The notes below the pieces were generated by a model, which ran no database searches, was not told where the DNA came from, and worked only from the letters and a program-made list of their open reading frames with translations. A program made the position numbers and the translations under genes. Below, piece by piece: positions 20,201-31,170 of a stretch of 64,000 nt of DNA. This DNA is from Lactifluus volemus (lineage: Eukaryota > Basidiomycota > Agaricomycetes > Russulales > Russulaceae). Numbering within the stretch: position 1 is the stretch's first letter; each line of letters begins with the position of its first letter. The DNA lies in the NCBI GenBank assembly GCA_022376515.1, contig WTXI01000038.1, positions 124,001-188,000 on the forward strand, given 5' to 3'.

Positions 20201-20619
20201 CTAATGGCTTGAAGATTTGGCTTCGCGTTTCCTTTTTCTCAATGTTGTGTCACCCGCATCAACGTCAATTATAGGCTCTGGGATGTCGGTATGGAAGGAA
20301 GATAGAGGATGAACTGAGTCCACATGTGAGAGGGTAAAAGCCATGGATCTTGTCAATACTAAAAAGCGTAGGAAATCAATTGCACTCACTATCGGGGAGC
20401 TTTATAATAATGATGTCGGTAAGAGGATCAGAGTAGACCTCGGACAGCTTATGTCTAGACCGGAGCTATAGTTATCCTGGGAGAATCGGGGTCAATATTT
20501 TTCAATTCCGTGTCCAAGTCATCCTCTGCGACAGAGATTTTGTAGAGGATGAGAGTGCTGGCGACAATAGATCGACGTTCGTCGCCAAGGATCCAGCAGA
20601 AAAGTTCGGGGTCAGACAT
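20201..20619 (-). pseudogene. Crinkler-like (CRN) N-terminal domain fragment
   Basis: On the minus strand from 20619 the sequence reads MSDPELFCWILGDERR, then ILYKISVAEDDLDTELKNI, and after a frame change KLSEVYSDPLTDIIIIKLPD to a GTGAGT donor at 20389. This order (LFCWILGD, then a LWK-like strand, then KLSxVYSD) is the ubiquitin-like N-terminal domain of Crinkler proteins, known from oomycetes and widespread in fungi. The helical part normally between the first two blocks appears deleted, and in-frame stops separate the last two. A second exon (about 20358-20201) reads PEPIIDVDAGDTTLRKRKRE and stops. No C-terminal effector or nuclease-like domain follows. Family assignment is from remembered motifs. 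Confidence 0.6.
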
Positions 20620-21139
20620 CGGTTTGGCCTTTGGGATTAATAGCTGTAACTGTTACAAGGCAGATGGAGCAGAACAAAGGGAACCGTGCCGCTCCAACAC
20701 AACTTTTGGGAGCGTGACCCGGGGTTGTTCTTTTGCTCCTGATGGTGTCTCCTTTCACTTAAGGGCTCTCTCTTAATTAGGTCCGTTCTCCTTGGACAAA
20801 CCCATTTGCTTTTTCTCTGATGGACCAGCCAAGCCCGAGTCATTTATGAGGCTTGGGTACGATGTCAAGGCAAGCGACGACATCGACCTTGGTCCTTAAA
20901 TATTCATAGGTATTCAACTCCGTCGGAGAGGGCCAAGCCGTAGAAGCAGATCTCACTCAGCATACTCAGGAGCGGAATCAACACGGCTTCGTAATTCGTG
21001 GCAGCCACGAGCAGAAGCGACTCGTCTGAATGATCAACTCGCGAGGGACTCTCTGGAGATGCTGATTTAGTGGCTAAGAGATGGAAGAAACTTGCGATTT
21101 ACGGTGAGGTCATTCATAGTTACTTCTTTATCCAGTGAT
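20620..21139. other. Spacer, unassigned
   Basis: No supported gene. It lies upstream of the broken CRN-like fragment and would hold its promoter if it ever had one. Confidence 0.35.
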
Positions 21140-22831
21140 CAGACGCTACTATAGCACCCAAAGAACTGAGCGGCTTTGTTGTTCAACTTACTTGCAGGCG
21201 GCAACAAAACTCTATCCTCTGGTTCCCCCACCGCCATCAACGGCACACGCACACATGCATCACACCTGTCCCCAGGAACGGCGGTATCGACGACCTCGCT
21301 ACCTCCACTACCCCCCTCGTCGACCTCTTCCAGTGGACTTCCGATTCCGAGCACGTCCGGGACGTCCACTCCCGTCCATCCACCTTTTGTCCTGCTTCCT
21401 TCCCAATCCCAACAACAGCCAGGAGCAGCCGCTACAGCTACTGCGCTCACTTCTCCCGTACCCGTGCCCGCACCTGCTGCGTCATCCGCGGCCGCCACCG
21501 CTACACCCGCTTTGCGCGGGTGGGACACCCAGAGCATGCATGCCGACGCAATGGGTCCATTCCTTTTGGAACTAGCCCCGGTCTTGGAAGCAACCCTCGC
21601 GCGACGGGTCGAGTATTCGAGGGATTTGGTATAGAAGCGTATTATTATGCTGATTTATATGCGGAACGTACATGATGGGTGCGTATCCGCTCCTCCTCCT
21701 TTCTTTTATTTTTTTTGTTCTGAATTCTATTGTCCCACATGGGGCGGTGGTGGGCTGCGGCAGGCGAAGTCATTGGTTTCATACGATCATAGTGTCGCGC
21801 GTGGAACTCGATAGGGTGTTCAATAATACAGCAATGAAGAAGAGGTGCGTTTGTCTCCAGCTCTATCTGAAAGGTTGTATGTGAACTGATGGCTGGCCCT
21901 GCGTGCTCCCCCCCCGCATAGAACCCATCTTTTCGCTGTCCTCCCCATGTCACTATCATCGCTTTTTGATATCTCACAACCAACAGACTTTTTGCGCGCG
22001 GCGCTTAACATGTTCACAGAGTACGAGCAGACCAAGGAAGAAAACGACCGGCCAAAGATGGTATCCCCCGTCTTTTCTCTTCGCCATCTGACAAATCGTT
22101 TAATCACCGCTTGTGCATTGTGCATCGTCAGCGCCTCCGGAAACGTCAACAAAGGTGGCATACAGATATCTTGGATATGTCTGACACCTCGGATACCTAT
22201 CTCACCATTCAGCACATGGTACGTACCTGTCCGCTCCTCGCCCGAGCCACCACGGGGCTGACTGAACCACAAAATCAACTTGAAGCCCTTCCCGCTGGAC
22301 TATACCCAGACTCTGCTCCCGCTTCTGGACATCCTCTCCGCGTTCTACGCCAAGCTCGCCAAGCTCCTCGGGCCCTCGCCCTTTCCGCACGCCTCGCAAC
22401 ACATGCTCGGCCTCTCGCACCCCCACCCAGGCGTTTCTTATCTCTTCCACAATTCGACGTCGGCAGACGAGTCGCTCTGGAGCGTCGCCCTCGGTTCGAC
22501 ACCAATCGGCGGCACCGCGGGCCCAGGTGGCCCCCCAGGTCCGTTGAACAGTCGCCGAGCTGGACGCCGGCGCTCGGCGAGCTTGTGCTCAAAGTGGATG
22601 GAAAGTTCAAGGTGCGTTTACCCCCCCGCGCCGAATTTGGATCTGATCTTCGCTGGTTTTGACAAATTTATTTCGGTCCTCCTCAAGGAGCTTGACGTAT
22701 TTGCACGGAACAGCATCAAAGACGAGCTCGCGTCGCTCGACCCTCTCTTGCGTAACGTCAGTGGGTGGAGCGTCCCTGTGGGCAATGACGACGAAGGACG
22801 CGCGATATATGAATTTGATCCGGAACACTAG
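21140..22831 (+). pseudogene. Family O gene, copy B
   Basis: This copy has the best preserved first exon (about 21176-21634), reading through PALRGWDTQSMHADAMGPF to VEYSRDLV. It then has KRIIMLIYMRNVHDG after a stop, the VSRVELDRVFNNTAMKKR exon (about 21795-21845), MSLSSLFDISQPTDFLRAALNM (about 21945-22062), YLTIQHM (about 22197), the long PFPLDYTQTLLPLLDILSAFY exon, and the last exon to TAG at 22829-22831. A 4-bp deletion near 22552 (CCCC missing relative to copy D) shifts the frame before WTPALGE. Function is unknown. The gene is followed tail-to-tail by an intact C2H2 gene. Confidence 0.62.
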
Positions 22832-23191
22832 TAAGTTAGTATAATGCCCTGCCCTTTTTGGTGCGTAGTATTGGTTTTTTATTTTACTATAATTTATTTC
22901 CTTTTTTTTTTGATTGTACCTTCAAGTATTAGAGTTTGCTGTGGTGAAGGTGTATGTCTGTGTTCGTTGACTCTTATTATTCCTTCCGGTTCATTGTCCT
23001 GAACTATACAGTATTACAAAAAGTCACGTATACCTCGACTTCATGATACCGATGCTAGTTGGCTACTGTTAAAAGAACCAAACAATGAACATCCACTAGT
23101 AACGTCATGATTGTAAAGGTGGTGAGAGGGAGGACGAGAAGGGGAGGGGAGTGAGGGAAGGGATTTTCAGCACCTCTGGGCATCTCGGGAC

Positions 23192-23833
23192 TCAGTCGTG
23201 AGAGACTGATGGCATATGGCATTTCTTTTGATGAGCTGTTAACAAACCAGGACGACCCCTCGGCCATCTAAACGATGTGCAATTCGGACAGGTTCCTGGC
23301 GGCAAGTGTATGTCTTTAAAGTGACGGGTCAGACCCTGCTCCTGGATGAAGCTGCGTTCACATCCAGGATAGCCGCAAAAGAACCGTCCTGGTCCTTGGT
23401 GATCCTGGCCCACCGCAGCAGCTACATTCGATGCAATGGGAGAAACGACTGCTGTGCCTTGGCCGGATGATGCCGACGTCCCGCTTGAAATAGACGACAC
23501 GGGACCACCCACTGACACTGGCGACGTCGGTCCTGGGATGTGCGGCCCAAAAGAGGCGGCATCGGCAGTCGGATATGACGGTGAGATGGTATGAGTACTC
23601 GGGGGTGCTGAATGTTGTTGGTAAAGGGGAAATGATTCCCCCAACGCATTTGCCAAGGTCGAATACGAACTCCTTTGGTCAAACTAAATAGTCATTCGTT
23701 AACCTCCATCAATGATCAAAGATTACGTAACAATAGGGCTTACCCTCACTTCGGTATGAATGCTACGAAATGGATGATATGGTGTTGGAATGTGCTCGGA
23801 AGATATGGGAGGCGTATGTCGGAGAGTGGGCAT
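23192..23833 (-). CDS. Small C2H2 zinc-finger protein, copy B (intact, 2 exons, 193 aa)
   Basis: Exon 1 is 23833-23744 (ATG at 23833-23831, 30 codons, ending at GTAAGCCC). Exon 2 is 23683-23192 after an acceptor TTTAG. The two join in phase 0 with no stop, giving 193 residues. The N-terminus is Pro/Ser/His-rich (MPTLRHTPPISSEH), the middle low-complexity (PSYPTADAASFGPHIPGP). The C-terminal 65 residues carry two fingers: C-x4-C-x12-H-x4-H (CGYPGCERSF...HFKDIH) and C-x2-C-...-H-x4-H (CPNC...HQKKCH). Such proteins usually bind DNA in the nucleus. It is the only one of three copies with an intact start, splice sites and frame. No target is inferred. Confidence 0.72.
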
Positions 23834-25614
23834 GACTGGGTCAATTTTTTTTTGTCTCGCTGGAGGTGTGCTGTAGAAACTTGAAGTCTGGGGGGTTATT
23901 ATATTGACAGACTCCGCGATCTGGCATTGGTGGACATCGTGATGCGTTCGCCATAATGGGAAAGCAAATATGAGGCTGGCGAGTTCAAGTTGCTAGGACA
24001 TGAGTGAAGCAGTTAAAATGGAACAGAAGACTAGATATGAACTGTATATGAAGTGATCCTTGAAGAGTGAGTGATTCTAGGAACGCCGTGACGCAGCGGT
24101 GAGTACAAGGCACCGTGCCAGATCTTGCCTCTAGATCACAGAGCTGGTACTAGTAATTATACTGGCTGAGATCATTTTGTAATTCAGGTGACCCAGAAAC
24201 AAATATGTCGCCCATGTCTCCGCACTGGCGGCATGCGTTAGTACGATTTCCCCAGAGGAGCCGAAGAGGAGGAAGAGGAGAGCGAGAACGAACTGCCAAG
24301 CAGCAGCATGAGTGTAGTGCACCAAGAGTGGTTAGATTTTGTGCCGCATGCGACTCATTCATGAACTCACTAGAAGCCTACACCGGGGACATGATTACGC
24401 CAGTCTCCTTTCATGAAGCTAAAATGGCCAGGAGAGCGGCTAAATATAGTAATCAAAGGCAATGTCTTTCTCTTACCTCATCACAAGGCCTGCCAGTGGG
24501 CTGTGATCATTTTGTAATTCAAGTGAGCTGGAAACAAATTTCGAATGTCACCCAAGAGGCCTAGGGATGCAGAAAACTTGGGGTAGCTTCGGGGAATGAT
24601 CAGCTTTCTTTTTTAAGTCTGCATTTATATTCCGCAAGATACAACTGAGACAAGACGCGGTCCCCGGGTGAATGGGATCGAAAAGGCGGCTGGGGAAATA
24701 GACTTGCCTAAAGGAGCGACCCGAGATTCCGAGCCCTAGGCCCAGCTCAGCAGCTGATAGAATGAGGAATCGTCATCATCATCCAGCGCCTCCCAGTTCT
24801 CATCAGAATTAAGGGGGATTATATTGCCGCATACTGGGAGCATGCGTTAATCACGGTTAATGCATCTAAAACAGGGCGGTCTCTCACGTCACGCAGGCTG
24901 CACTGGCAACCCAAAGCAGATAGCGAAAAAGGAGAATAGAAAAGGGTTCCAAGCTCGCAAGGACGCCACCTGCAAATGGAAACACAGAATGATAACGACA
25001 GTGACATTGCAACTGAAGTGAATCTGAACCCAAGAAGCAACCAGAGTTTTTGAAACATCTTGCCAGTGTTCACATAATGCGAGTGATGACTGATGATCGA
25101 TGATTCACGACCCGCATTTTTGAAAACCCGTCTCCTACTACCTAATATGTCATTTCAAAAATTTTAAAAAGAAAAATTTTGAAAACAGGGGACCAGGTCA
25201 CCAGGTGGCCTTTTTTGTTAAGTTACCTTGGAAGGGATCAAAAAGGGGCACTACTCTCTCATGGCCCTCACCTCACAACACACTGAAGAGCACTCAGCGA
25301 CACAGTGCAATTTTTTTTTTTTTTTTTAAATCCGCATTTATATAACGCTGTATGCTTACAAACAACAAAGACGCGCTCGGCGACGTGGTACTACGTGTGC
25401 CTAAGGTACGAGTGTGGGGTCAGAAGTGGGCGTCACGAAAAAAGGTGAGGGGGTGGTGTACGTGGGAGGAAGGAGGTGTAAGGTATGCGGGTCGACACAG
25501 TGCAATTCATGGCCGAATATACATGAGGGAAAATCAGCGCGCTGATCCGCGACGAAACACAAGTCTTGTTTTGGTCAGGGCTACAGCACTCCCCGACATG
25601 TCCGTCCTCCACTA
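23834..25614. other. Non-coding stretch with short direct repeats
   Basis: A piece at 24170-24215 (ATCATTTTGTAATTCAGGTGACCCAGAAACAAAT) recurs with changes at 24506-24540. Segment-duplication similarity to 49370-49600 is visible (GATGCGTTCGCCATA, CCGCATGCGACTC, TCCTTTCATGAAGCT). A T17 run lies at 25311-25327. No gene was recognised. Confidence 0.45.
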
Positions 25615-26230
25615 TTACCCACCAGTCCCACCCGCATACCACTTACCAATCCCTGGACATCCGTCAGAACAGTGAGAACATTGAGGGATATCAAACAGCA
25701 GTGCACAGCACATGAGATCAGCTGCGACGCCGTGGTAGCAGCAGCCTGAGAGACGTCCCGACATAGTATGTAGCTCGGGGCGGCGACCGAACGCTTGCCA
25801 GTGATCGTCGCAGTCCGTTGGAGGGTCGGGTGCTGCCTCGAGGATGTAGTGGTTGGGGATGTCTGTGTTTATCTCAGCGTCGGGTAACTGTACAATGTCC
25901 GCTACGCTTCCCACGCTGTCATCCTGACCCCCACTGTCCCTAATCCCCATTCCACCGTTTGTATTGATCCTATACGAGAGTCCACCCGCTAGCATGACAA
26001 GCACTTGTCTATGACTGGTGGGAAAGCGAAAGCGTTGGTTGTCAAAAGTTCTCTCCCAATAGAGTACAAAGATCAGATAATGAGGAACAGGCCGGAGGCG
26101 GGGAGAAAGGTGACGGACTACCAAATATACCATAGCGACCGTAATCTCACGGTGAATAAAACTTACATCATGATCCACCCAACGTCACCGAAGGGTTCAC
26201 GACATGTTTGATGGAAGAACCTCCTCTATC
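25615..26230 (-). pseudogene. Remnant of unknown reverse-strand gene, copy B (paired with 49780-50320)
   Basis: The minus strand reads HREITV, then VVRHLSPRLRPVP, then a GLSYRINTNGG region and a long open stretch to about 25615. Equivalent residues (HREIT, VVRHLSPRLPPVP) occur at 50130-49990. Its position after the C2H2 gene matches the other segment copy. The upstream exon visible in copy D is not clear here. Function is not recognised. Confidence 0.4.
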
Positions 26231-26595
26231 TGCACGTGGGTATCTGAATTGACCTTTTACAAGCTAACTATCGTCAGTGAATCAGGCTTACTTAAAAGCA
26301 ACACACGATCCATGCACAGAAAATGTATATGCGGCAATAGGGGCAGCAAGCTATCAAGCATGTAAGGATATCTTCTGAGCCACGACCGCAAGTCCACCCT
26401 TACCTTCGATGCTCCATGGGCTGGTGTATTTGTGGTGTAGAAAGCGTTCCTGCATTGACTTGCAGTATTCAATTAGGAGCAGTCACTGGTATTAGGAACC
26501 TCTAGGGTAGATGGAGAGGCGAAGACACCGCCAGGGATCTAGATATCGGAATAGTAAGTGCAGATATCGAAATAGTAAGTCTAGGCTCAACGCTC

Positions 26596-27060
26596 TTACT
26601 TTGTCAGAATGGTGCAGAAGGGGTTAAGACGGCGACGATGGACGCGAACTTGACGTCCCTTGAGACAAATCTGGCGTGTTAAAACATGCTCAGGTGCGAT
26701 GTGGGGAGCGGGGGGAATGGTGCCCAATATGAAAGCTTTGGTGCCATGATTGCCGTTAGGGGAAGATAGCAAGACCAAACTTGAGGAAAGAACTGCTGGA
26801 TGACTCGGAGGATGGTTCGGACTTGGGCTGAGTAGGGGCAGCGTGGTGAGTGGTGGACCCACTCCTCAGGGGGAAAGTGGTTGAAGATAACGGACGAAGG
26901 CAATCCTTGGTCTGTGAGGGCGGAGATCAGGATATGCATTCATGAGTTTAGTCTCGTGGCGGCCAGCGAAGTACACAACAAGGGTGAACTTGAATGACGC
27001 TGCCCATGTAAGTGTAGGGGGTCAGTACATTAGATTGTCTTCCGAGGAAATCGAACGCAA
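26596..27060 (-). pseudogene. Fragment of an unknown spliced gene (family G, copy 1)
   Basis: On the minus strand an exon ends in VVYFAGRHETK (about 26990-26950). An intron-like stretch ends CCCTCACAG, and a further exon reads TKDCLRPLSSTTFPLRSGS. Copies occur at 27.55-27.98 kb (minus) and 57.18-57.65 kb (plus). A stop follows within the last exon. No family was recognised. Confidence 0.4.
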
Positions 27061-27067
27061 ACGTGCT

Positions 27068-27480
27068 TATGGGACGACCCCGAAAGAGGGATGACTGAGT
27101 GAGCCGCTCACGAGCGGCTCGAGCCGTGGCTCGTGTGAGTTTCGTGACGAATCTGGATATTTGGACAATGATTGGCATGGGGCCGCAGCGTTCTTCCCTT
27201 TCCCTCATTCGTTCCTCAAGAACTGAGGGGAGCCATTTGCATCGCATGGCGTCAGGGTTGCGCTGGTGTTGCAATTACAACCCTCTGAGTGCCTGATGCC
27301 AGCGACAGGTGCTATTGTGTGTTGTCCCCCAACGCCCTCAAAAGTCGTTTCACGAATGCTAACCCCCCAATTGCTGGGAATCAAGGCGGCATCGAGGAAT
27401 CAACGCAAGGAAGTTTGCGCGAGAGTCAGTGCCACCTCCAGTATTCCTAACAGAGAGACTGACAACCTGAAGCCCGGGGG
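27068..27480. repeat. Duplicated block, copy 1 (paired with 32253-32385 and 33004-33293)
   Basis: 27068-27185 (CCCCGAAAGAGGGATGACTG, GAGCCGCTC.CGAG, TTCGTGACGAATCTGG, TTGGCATGG) matches 32253-32385. 27190-27480 (TTCCCTTTCCCTCATTCG, GGGGAGCCATTTGCATCGC, AGTATTCCTAACAGAGA) is nearly identical to 33004-33293. In the second place the two halves are separated by about 600 bp. Confidence 0.8.
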
Positions 27481-27544
27481 GGGGTTGACGCTAAGGGATG
27501 ATACACCTCAGCTTCCAATAGGTTCAAATCGAGGCGCGCATTAT

Positions 27545-27982
27545 TCTAAGTTAGATAGCAACGACTCTGACAGCCAGAGTCTCATCTGAAACACCTTCTT
27601 GCCAGTGATGATCGACGACGACGACCTCAGGAAACTGGCACCAAACTTGATTGGCCCAGATTGGGTAAGCTTGAGCGAGCGAAAAAAAAAAAAGTAGCAA
27701 TGGGACTGAGTAGGGATAGCGTGGTGAGTGGACCCGCTCCCCACAAGGAAAGTAGCGGACGAAGGCAATCCTTGGTCTGTGAGGGCGGAAAATAGGACAT
27801 GCACTCACGAGTTTAGTCTTGTGGCGGTCAGCGAAGTACACAACAAGGGTGAACTTGACGATGCACAGGTAAGTGCAGGGGGTCAGTACATCTCTCCTTG
27901 TGAATTTCTTCCGAAGAAATCGAACGCAGAGAGTTGCGATGAAGGACGGCAGTTGCCAGTGTAGCGCGTGTATATGCGACAC
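27545..27982 (-). pseudogene. Fragment of family G, copy 2
   Basis: Minus strand: KFTLVVYFADRHKTKL, then GTGAGTGCATGTCC...CACAG intron-like sequence, then CLRPLLSLWGAGPLTT-type sequence with frame changes. It is closely similar to 57.18-57.65 kb in inverted orientation. No function was identified. Confidence 0.4.
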
Positions 27983-28086
27983 ACTGACTCGGAACTACAC
28001 GCCAGGGGCGAAACAAGCGTGTACCCCGAAAAAGAATGAGTGGAGGCCCAGGGCCCGGGGCAACTCGCGAAGGCCATGGGCATCGC

Positions 28087-28420
28087 ACCTGGTGGGAGTC
28101 TAGGATTGTTATTCGCGTCCGATTTGCACGCGAGGGTGTTTCGTCGTTCCCACGGAATTCCTGTGAAAGGAGAACAAAAAAAAGCGTGCCATGGCACGGT
28201 CAAGAACCCCGTCCCGTGAGACACGGACACCTCCATGTGAATTCCCTAATCGTAGCGGAGCGCTGAGCGCCTCGAACGCATCCCGTCCACTTGAGAAAAA
28301 TGTCTTTGGTAATTTAATGTAATTTTGCACGTTCGCGATCGCACCTCATGGGTGCTGTTGTACAACCAATTCCATGTATTTGATTTGATCGAGGCACGTT
28401 TTGACATCTTCAAGTCTAAC
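28087..28420. repeat. Duplicated block (paired with 57696-58015)
   Basis: Both copies read GAGTCTAGGATTGT.ATTCGCGTCC, then a GCG.GCCATGGCACGGTCAAG-type stretch, then CACCTCATGGGTGCTGTTG and TTTGATTTGATCGAGGCA, in direct orientation. No coding sense was seen. Confidence 0.8.
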
Positions 28421-28619
28421 TCTGGCTCACCTTAGTTCGAAATGCCCATCAAATCTGTGATAGACGCCGGAAACATTGAACGCTAAAATTATGCAGTTTG
28501 CTTCCTGTGGAACTCAAAAAGGAGCAGACACGCCGGAAGGCCGTGAGACAAGACAAAGGCTGAAATGGGCGCTGAGTTAAGCATCCAAAAATAATATTTG
28601 GAATATGGAACTGGTCTTT

Positions 28620-28806
28620 GCTAGTTTTGCCCACGCAGAAAATTATTTCTGTGCTCTCAAGGATCTTGACGTGTCTGCATGGAACGGCATCAAAGATGAA
28701 CTCGCGTGGCTCGATCCGCTCTTGCGTAACGTCGGTGAGTGGAGCGTCCCTGTGGGAAATGGCGACGAAATGTGCGATGTATGAATTTGATCGGGAGCAC
28801 TACTAG
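28620..28806 (+). pseudogene. Family O last-exon fragment
   Basis: Matches the final exon of the family O copies (CGCAGAAAATTATTTCTGTGCTC to the YEFD.EH terminus). Only this exon is present, with a base missing in CTCAAGGATC relative to copies A and D. Confidence 0.65.
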
Positions 28807-29690
28807 TCTGTCCTTTTTGGTGCGTAGTTGTGGTGGAGGTGGCCATGGCGTATGTCTGAGTTGACTCATCCTTCTGGTTCACATTTTGGAGAGGCAGGGG
28901 TAAGAAGGTGATGACATCACTTTTGAATCGATCTCACGGATAACAAAGTTTTACCGCCGGCAATACAGCACAAAACTCTTGGTTTGACATCATATGATGG
29001 AGACCACTTGATAGGGCGTGCTATATGCAGTATGTCAGAACTTGGGGGTAGCGATTAGTAAGGTAATTTTTTTCTGGCATCAACATATCGCCGAGGGAAA
29101 CTCCGATGAAGCCTACATCAGAGCTGTGTCACGAGTGACGACATGTCTTTTGTTTTGGAAAGCGCTAATTTCGGGGATTAACTTTCAGGACTCAGAAGAT
29201 CTGCCATCAGCTCATCTTAGCGCGTGGAGCGGGGCCGAATGCATTTACGCACATCCCCGTTAGGGTTTACAGTAGTGTGGGACGCACCTGCCCAAGAACA
29301 TTTTGTAATTCAAGTCTTCTTTTTTGTTTATTGTCCCCGCATAAGTCCCCCTCCTCTCCCCCCGGACGACAACCAAACAACACCACGTGATTTCCATTTT
29401 TGGTGACGGGAACGACTCGACTTAGCCGAGTTTTCTGCTGCGACTTCGACTTGGCCGCAGCTCTTAGTCGACTTCAGCCACACAAATAAAAAATTTCCTT
29501 TTCTATTTTTTTACCTCCTAAGTTGTACAATCATTATGCTTATCTTGGGCTGGGAGATTCACTTAAATGGCAACTTAGATCTGTGCTTACCAAAAGTTTT
29601 CAAGCACACAAATTTAAGCAATAAAATTCATATATTTGAGGCTAAACTACAACATGAATTACTATCTAGGACTATGTACAGGAGGATCCA
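28807..29690. other. Non-coding, partly AT-rich stretch
   Basis: 29480-29660 is AT-rich and carries CTTAAAT/AAGCA motifs like those at 4700-4850. A CGACTT-repeat region lies just before it (29415-29475). These may be ends of a lost transposon. No gene was seen. Confidence 0.35.
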
Positions 29691-30360
29691 ATGGTTCCAC
29701 CGGCCTTGGTGGAACAGCCCTGGCAGGGGTGGGGGCTGCAGGGTCACGGGGAGGAGGCGGCGGTGGAGGCACGGGAGAGGGCACAGGGCGTGGGAGCCAC
29801 AAGAGAACGCGCTGGGCGCGGGAGGAGGCATGCGCCGCGGGAAGCGCAGGAGAAGGCGCACAGCGCGGGAGGAGGCGTGGGAGGCGCGGGAAGCGTAGGA
29901 GGAGGAGGCGCAAGCAGCACAGAAGGCGTGAGAGGCGCAAGGCGTGTGGGAGGTGCACGCGGCACGAGATGCGCAGGAGGTGCGGAGGCAGTGGCGCAGG
30001 AGATGGTGGTCCAGGCGGCAGAGGCGGCAGCGCCGGAGGTGGTGGTCAAGGTAGCGGAGGCGGAAGGCGGCGGAGGCAGAGGAGGAGGAGGAGGAGGAGG
30101 AGGCAACGAAAAAGCACGCATTGGGGCGGGGCAGGCGGCATAACAACGTACCAGGGAGGAGGTGGAGAAGGCATCGGTGTAGGCAGCGTGACACCGTGGA
30201 CCACCCCATCCAGGAGGCACGCAATGCGGAGGAGGTGAAAGCAGGAGGTGGCACAGGCGCAGGAGGCACAGGAGGACGCGGCAGAGGCAGAGACAGAGGA
30301 AGCGGAGGGGGATGCGGACGATGAAAGGGAGAGAAGGAAAATCAAAGAAAAAGAAATGTC
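29691..30360 (+). repeat. Purine-rich low-complexity tract (GGAGGCG/GGAGGA)
   Basis: The plus strand is dominated by G and A with imperfect GGAGGC, GGAGGA and GCGGGAGG repeats and many GGG runs. Frames on both strands stay open because of composition (Gly/Arg on plus, Ser/Pro/Cys on minus). I treat it as a microsatellite-like tract, not a gene. Triplex or G-quadruplex formation is possible. Confidence 0.7.
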
Positions 30361-30889
30361 AGTGTGAGAAGTCAAAAAAAAAAAACACGCGACGCACCGT
30401 TGACCATGCTTACAGAGGCATGGGAGGGTGACAGGCTGCCAAAGGGCAGCGATCGCGGCAACAGAGAGGCGGGTGCGACAAAGAGAGAGAGGACAGAGAG
30501 AAGGGGGGAAGCGGCAACAGTGAGAGCGAGAAGGGGGGACGCGGCGACAGAGGGGGGAAAGCACACGTCACTGGCTCCGGCTTTCGTATCGACTTTGAGC
30601 CGGGCCGCCATAACACTAGCTACAAATGGTAATTGTAAGACATCACATGACTTTGTTTGGCTGTCGTCCGGGGGGAGAGGTGGGCCAGCTGTCCCCGCAT
30701 GAAGGTGACTCGGCTCTCGCCGAACATGTCACCCAAGAGCTTGGGATGCAGAAAATTTGGGGTAGTACACTGGAAGTGCGTTAAGGCATCAAATGTGAAT
30801 AAATCTTGTGCCGCATGCAACTCCCAGTACATATTGACATTGGGGGAGGGGGGGGGCGCAAAGGTACTATTGCCAAACGCACCGATACT
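30361..30889. other. Spacer with GA-rich and mixed sequence
   Basis: GA-rich runs continue to about 30560. 30728-30770 resembles 24550-24590 (CACCCAAGAG..GGGATGCAGAAAA.TTGGGGTAG). No gene recognised. Confidence 0.35.
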
Positions 30890-31170
30890 GTATTGCAACC
30901 TACTTCCCAACCAATTGGTGGGCGTGATGCCAGCTCCACCACCGACGCAGGTCTCACCCTCACCCATAACATTTCCGCAGCATGGAACAACAATCTCGTA
31001 TGCGCCGCCCTCCTTTTCGACATCCAAGGATTTTTCGACAACATCAACCACCACCGCCTCATCCAGATCTTCCGCTCACTGGGTTTCCCTCCGCTTGGCT
31101 GACCTCCTTCCTCTCAGACCGCTCAGTCAAACTCCGTTTCAACAAGTTCACCTCTGACCCTTCCAACGGA
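30890..31170 (+). pseudogene. LINE-type reverse transcriptase fragment
   Basis: The sequence reads GRDASSTTDAGLTLTHNI, AALLFDIQGFFDNINHHRLI and LRSLGFPP-like, then after a stop/frame change TSFLSDRSVKLRFNKFTSDP. This is the N-terminal palm of a non-LTR (LINE/RVT_1) reverse transcriptase; FDIQGFFDNI holds the first catalytic Asp. The YxDD part is absent. The fragment ends exactly where family O copy C begins. Confidence 0.75.

Noticed and set aside
29628..30269. 213-aa minus-strand and 200-aa plus-strand ORFs in the purine-rich tract
   Set aside because: Both are open because of biased composition (Ser/Cys/Leu/Pro or Gly/Arg repeats); no domain or intron signals.
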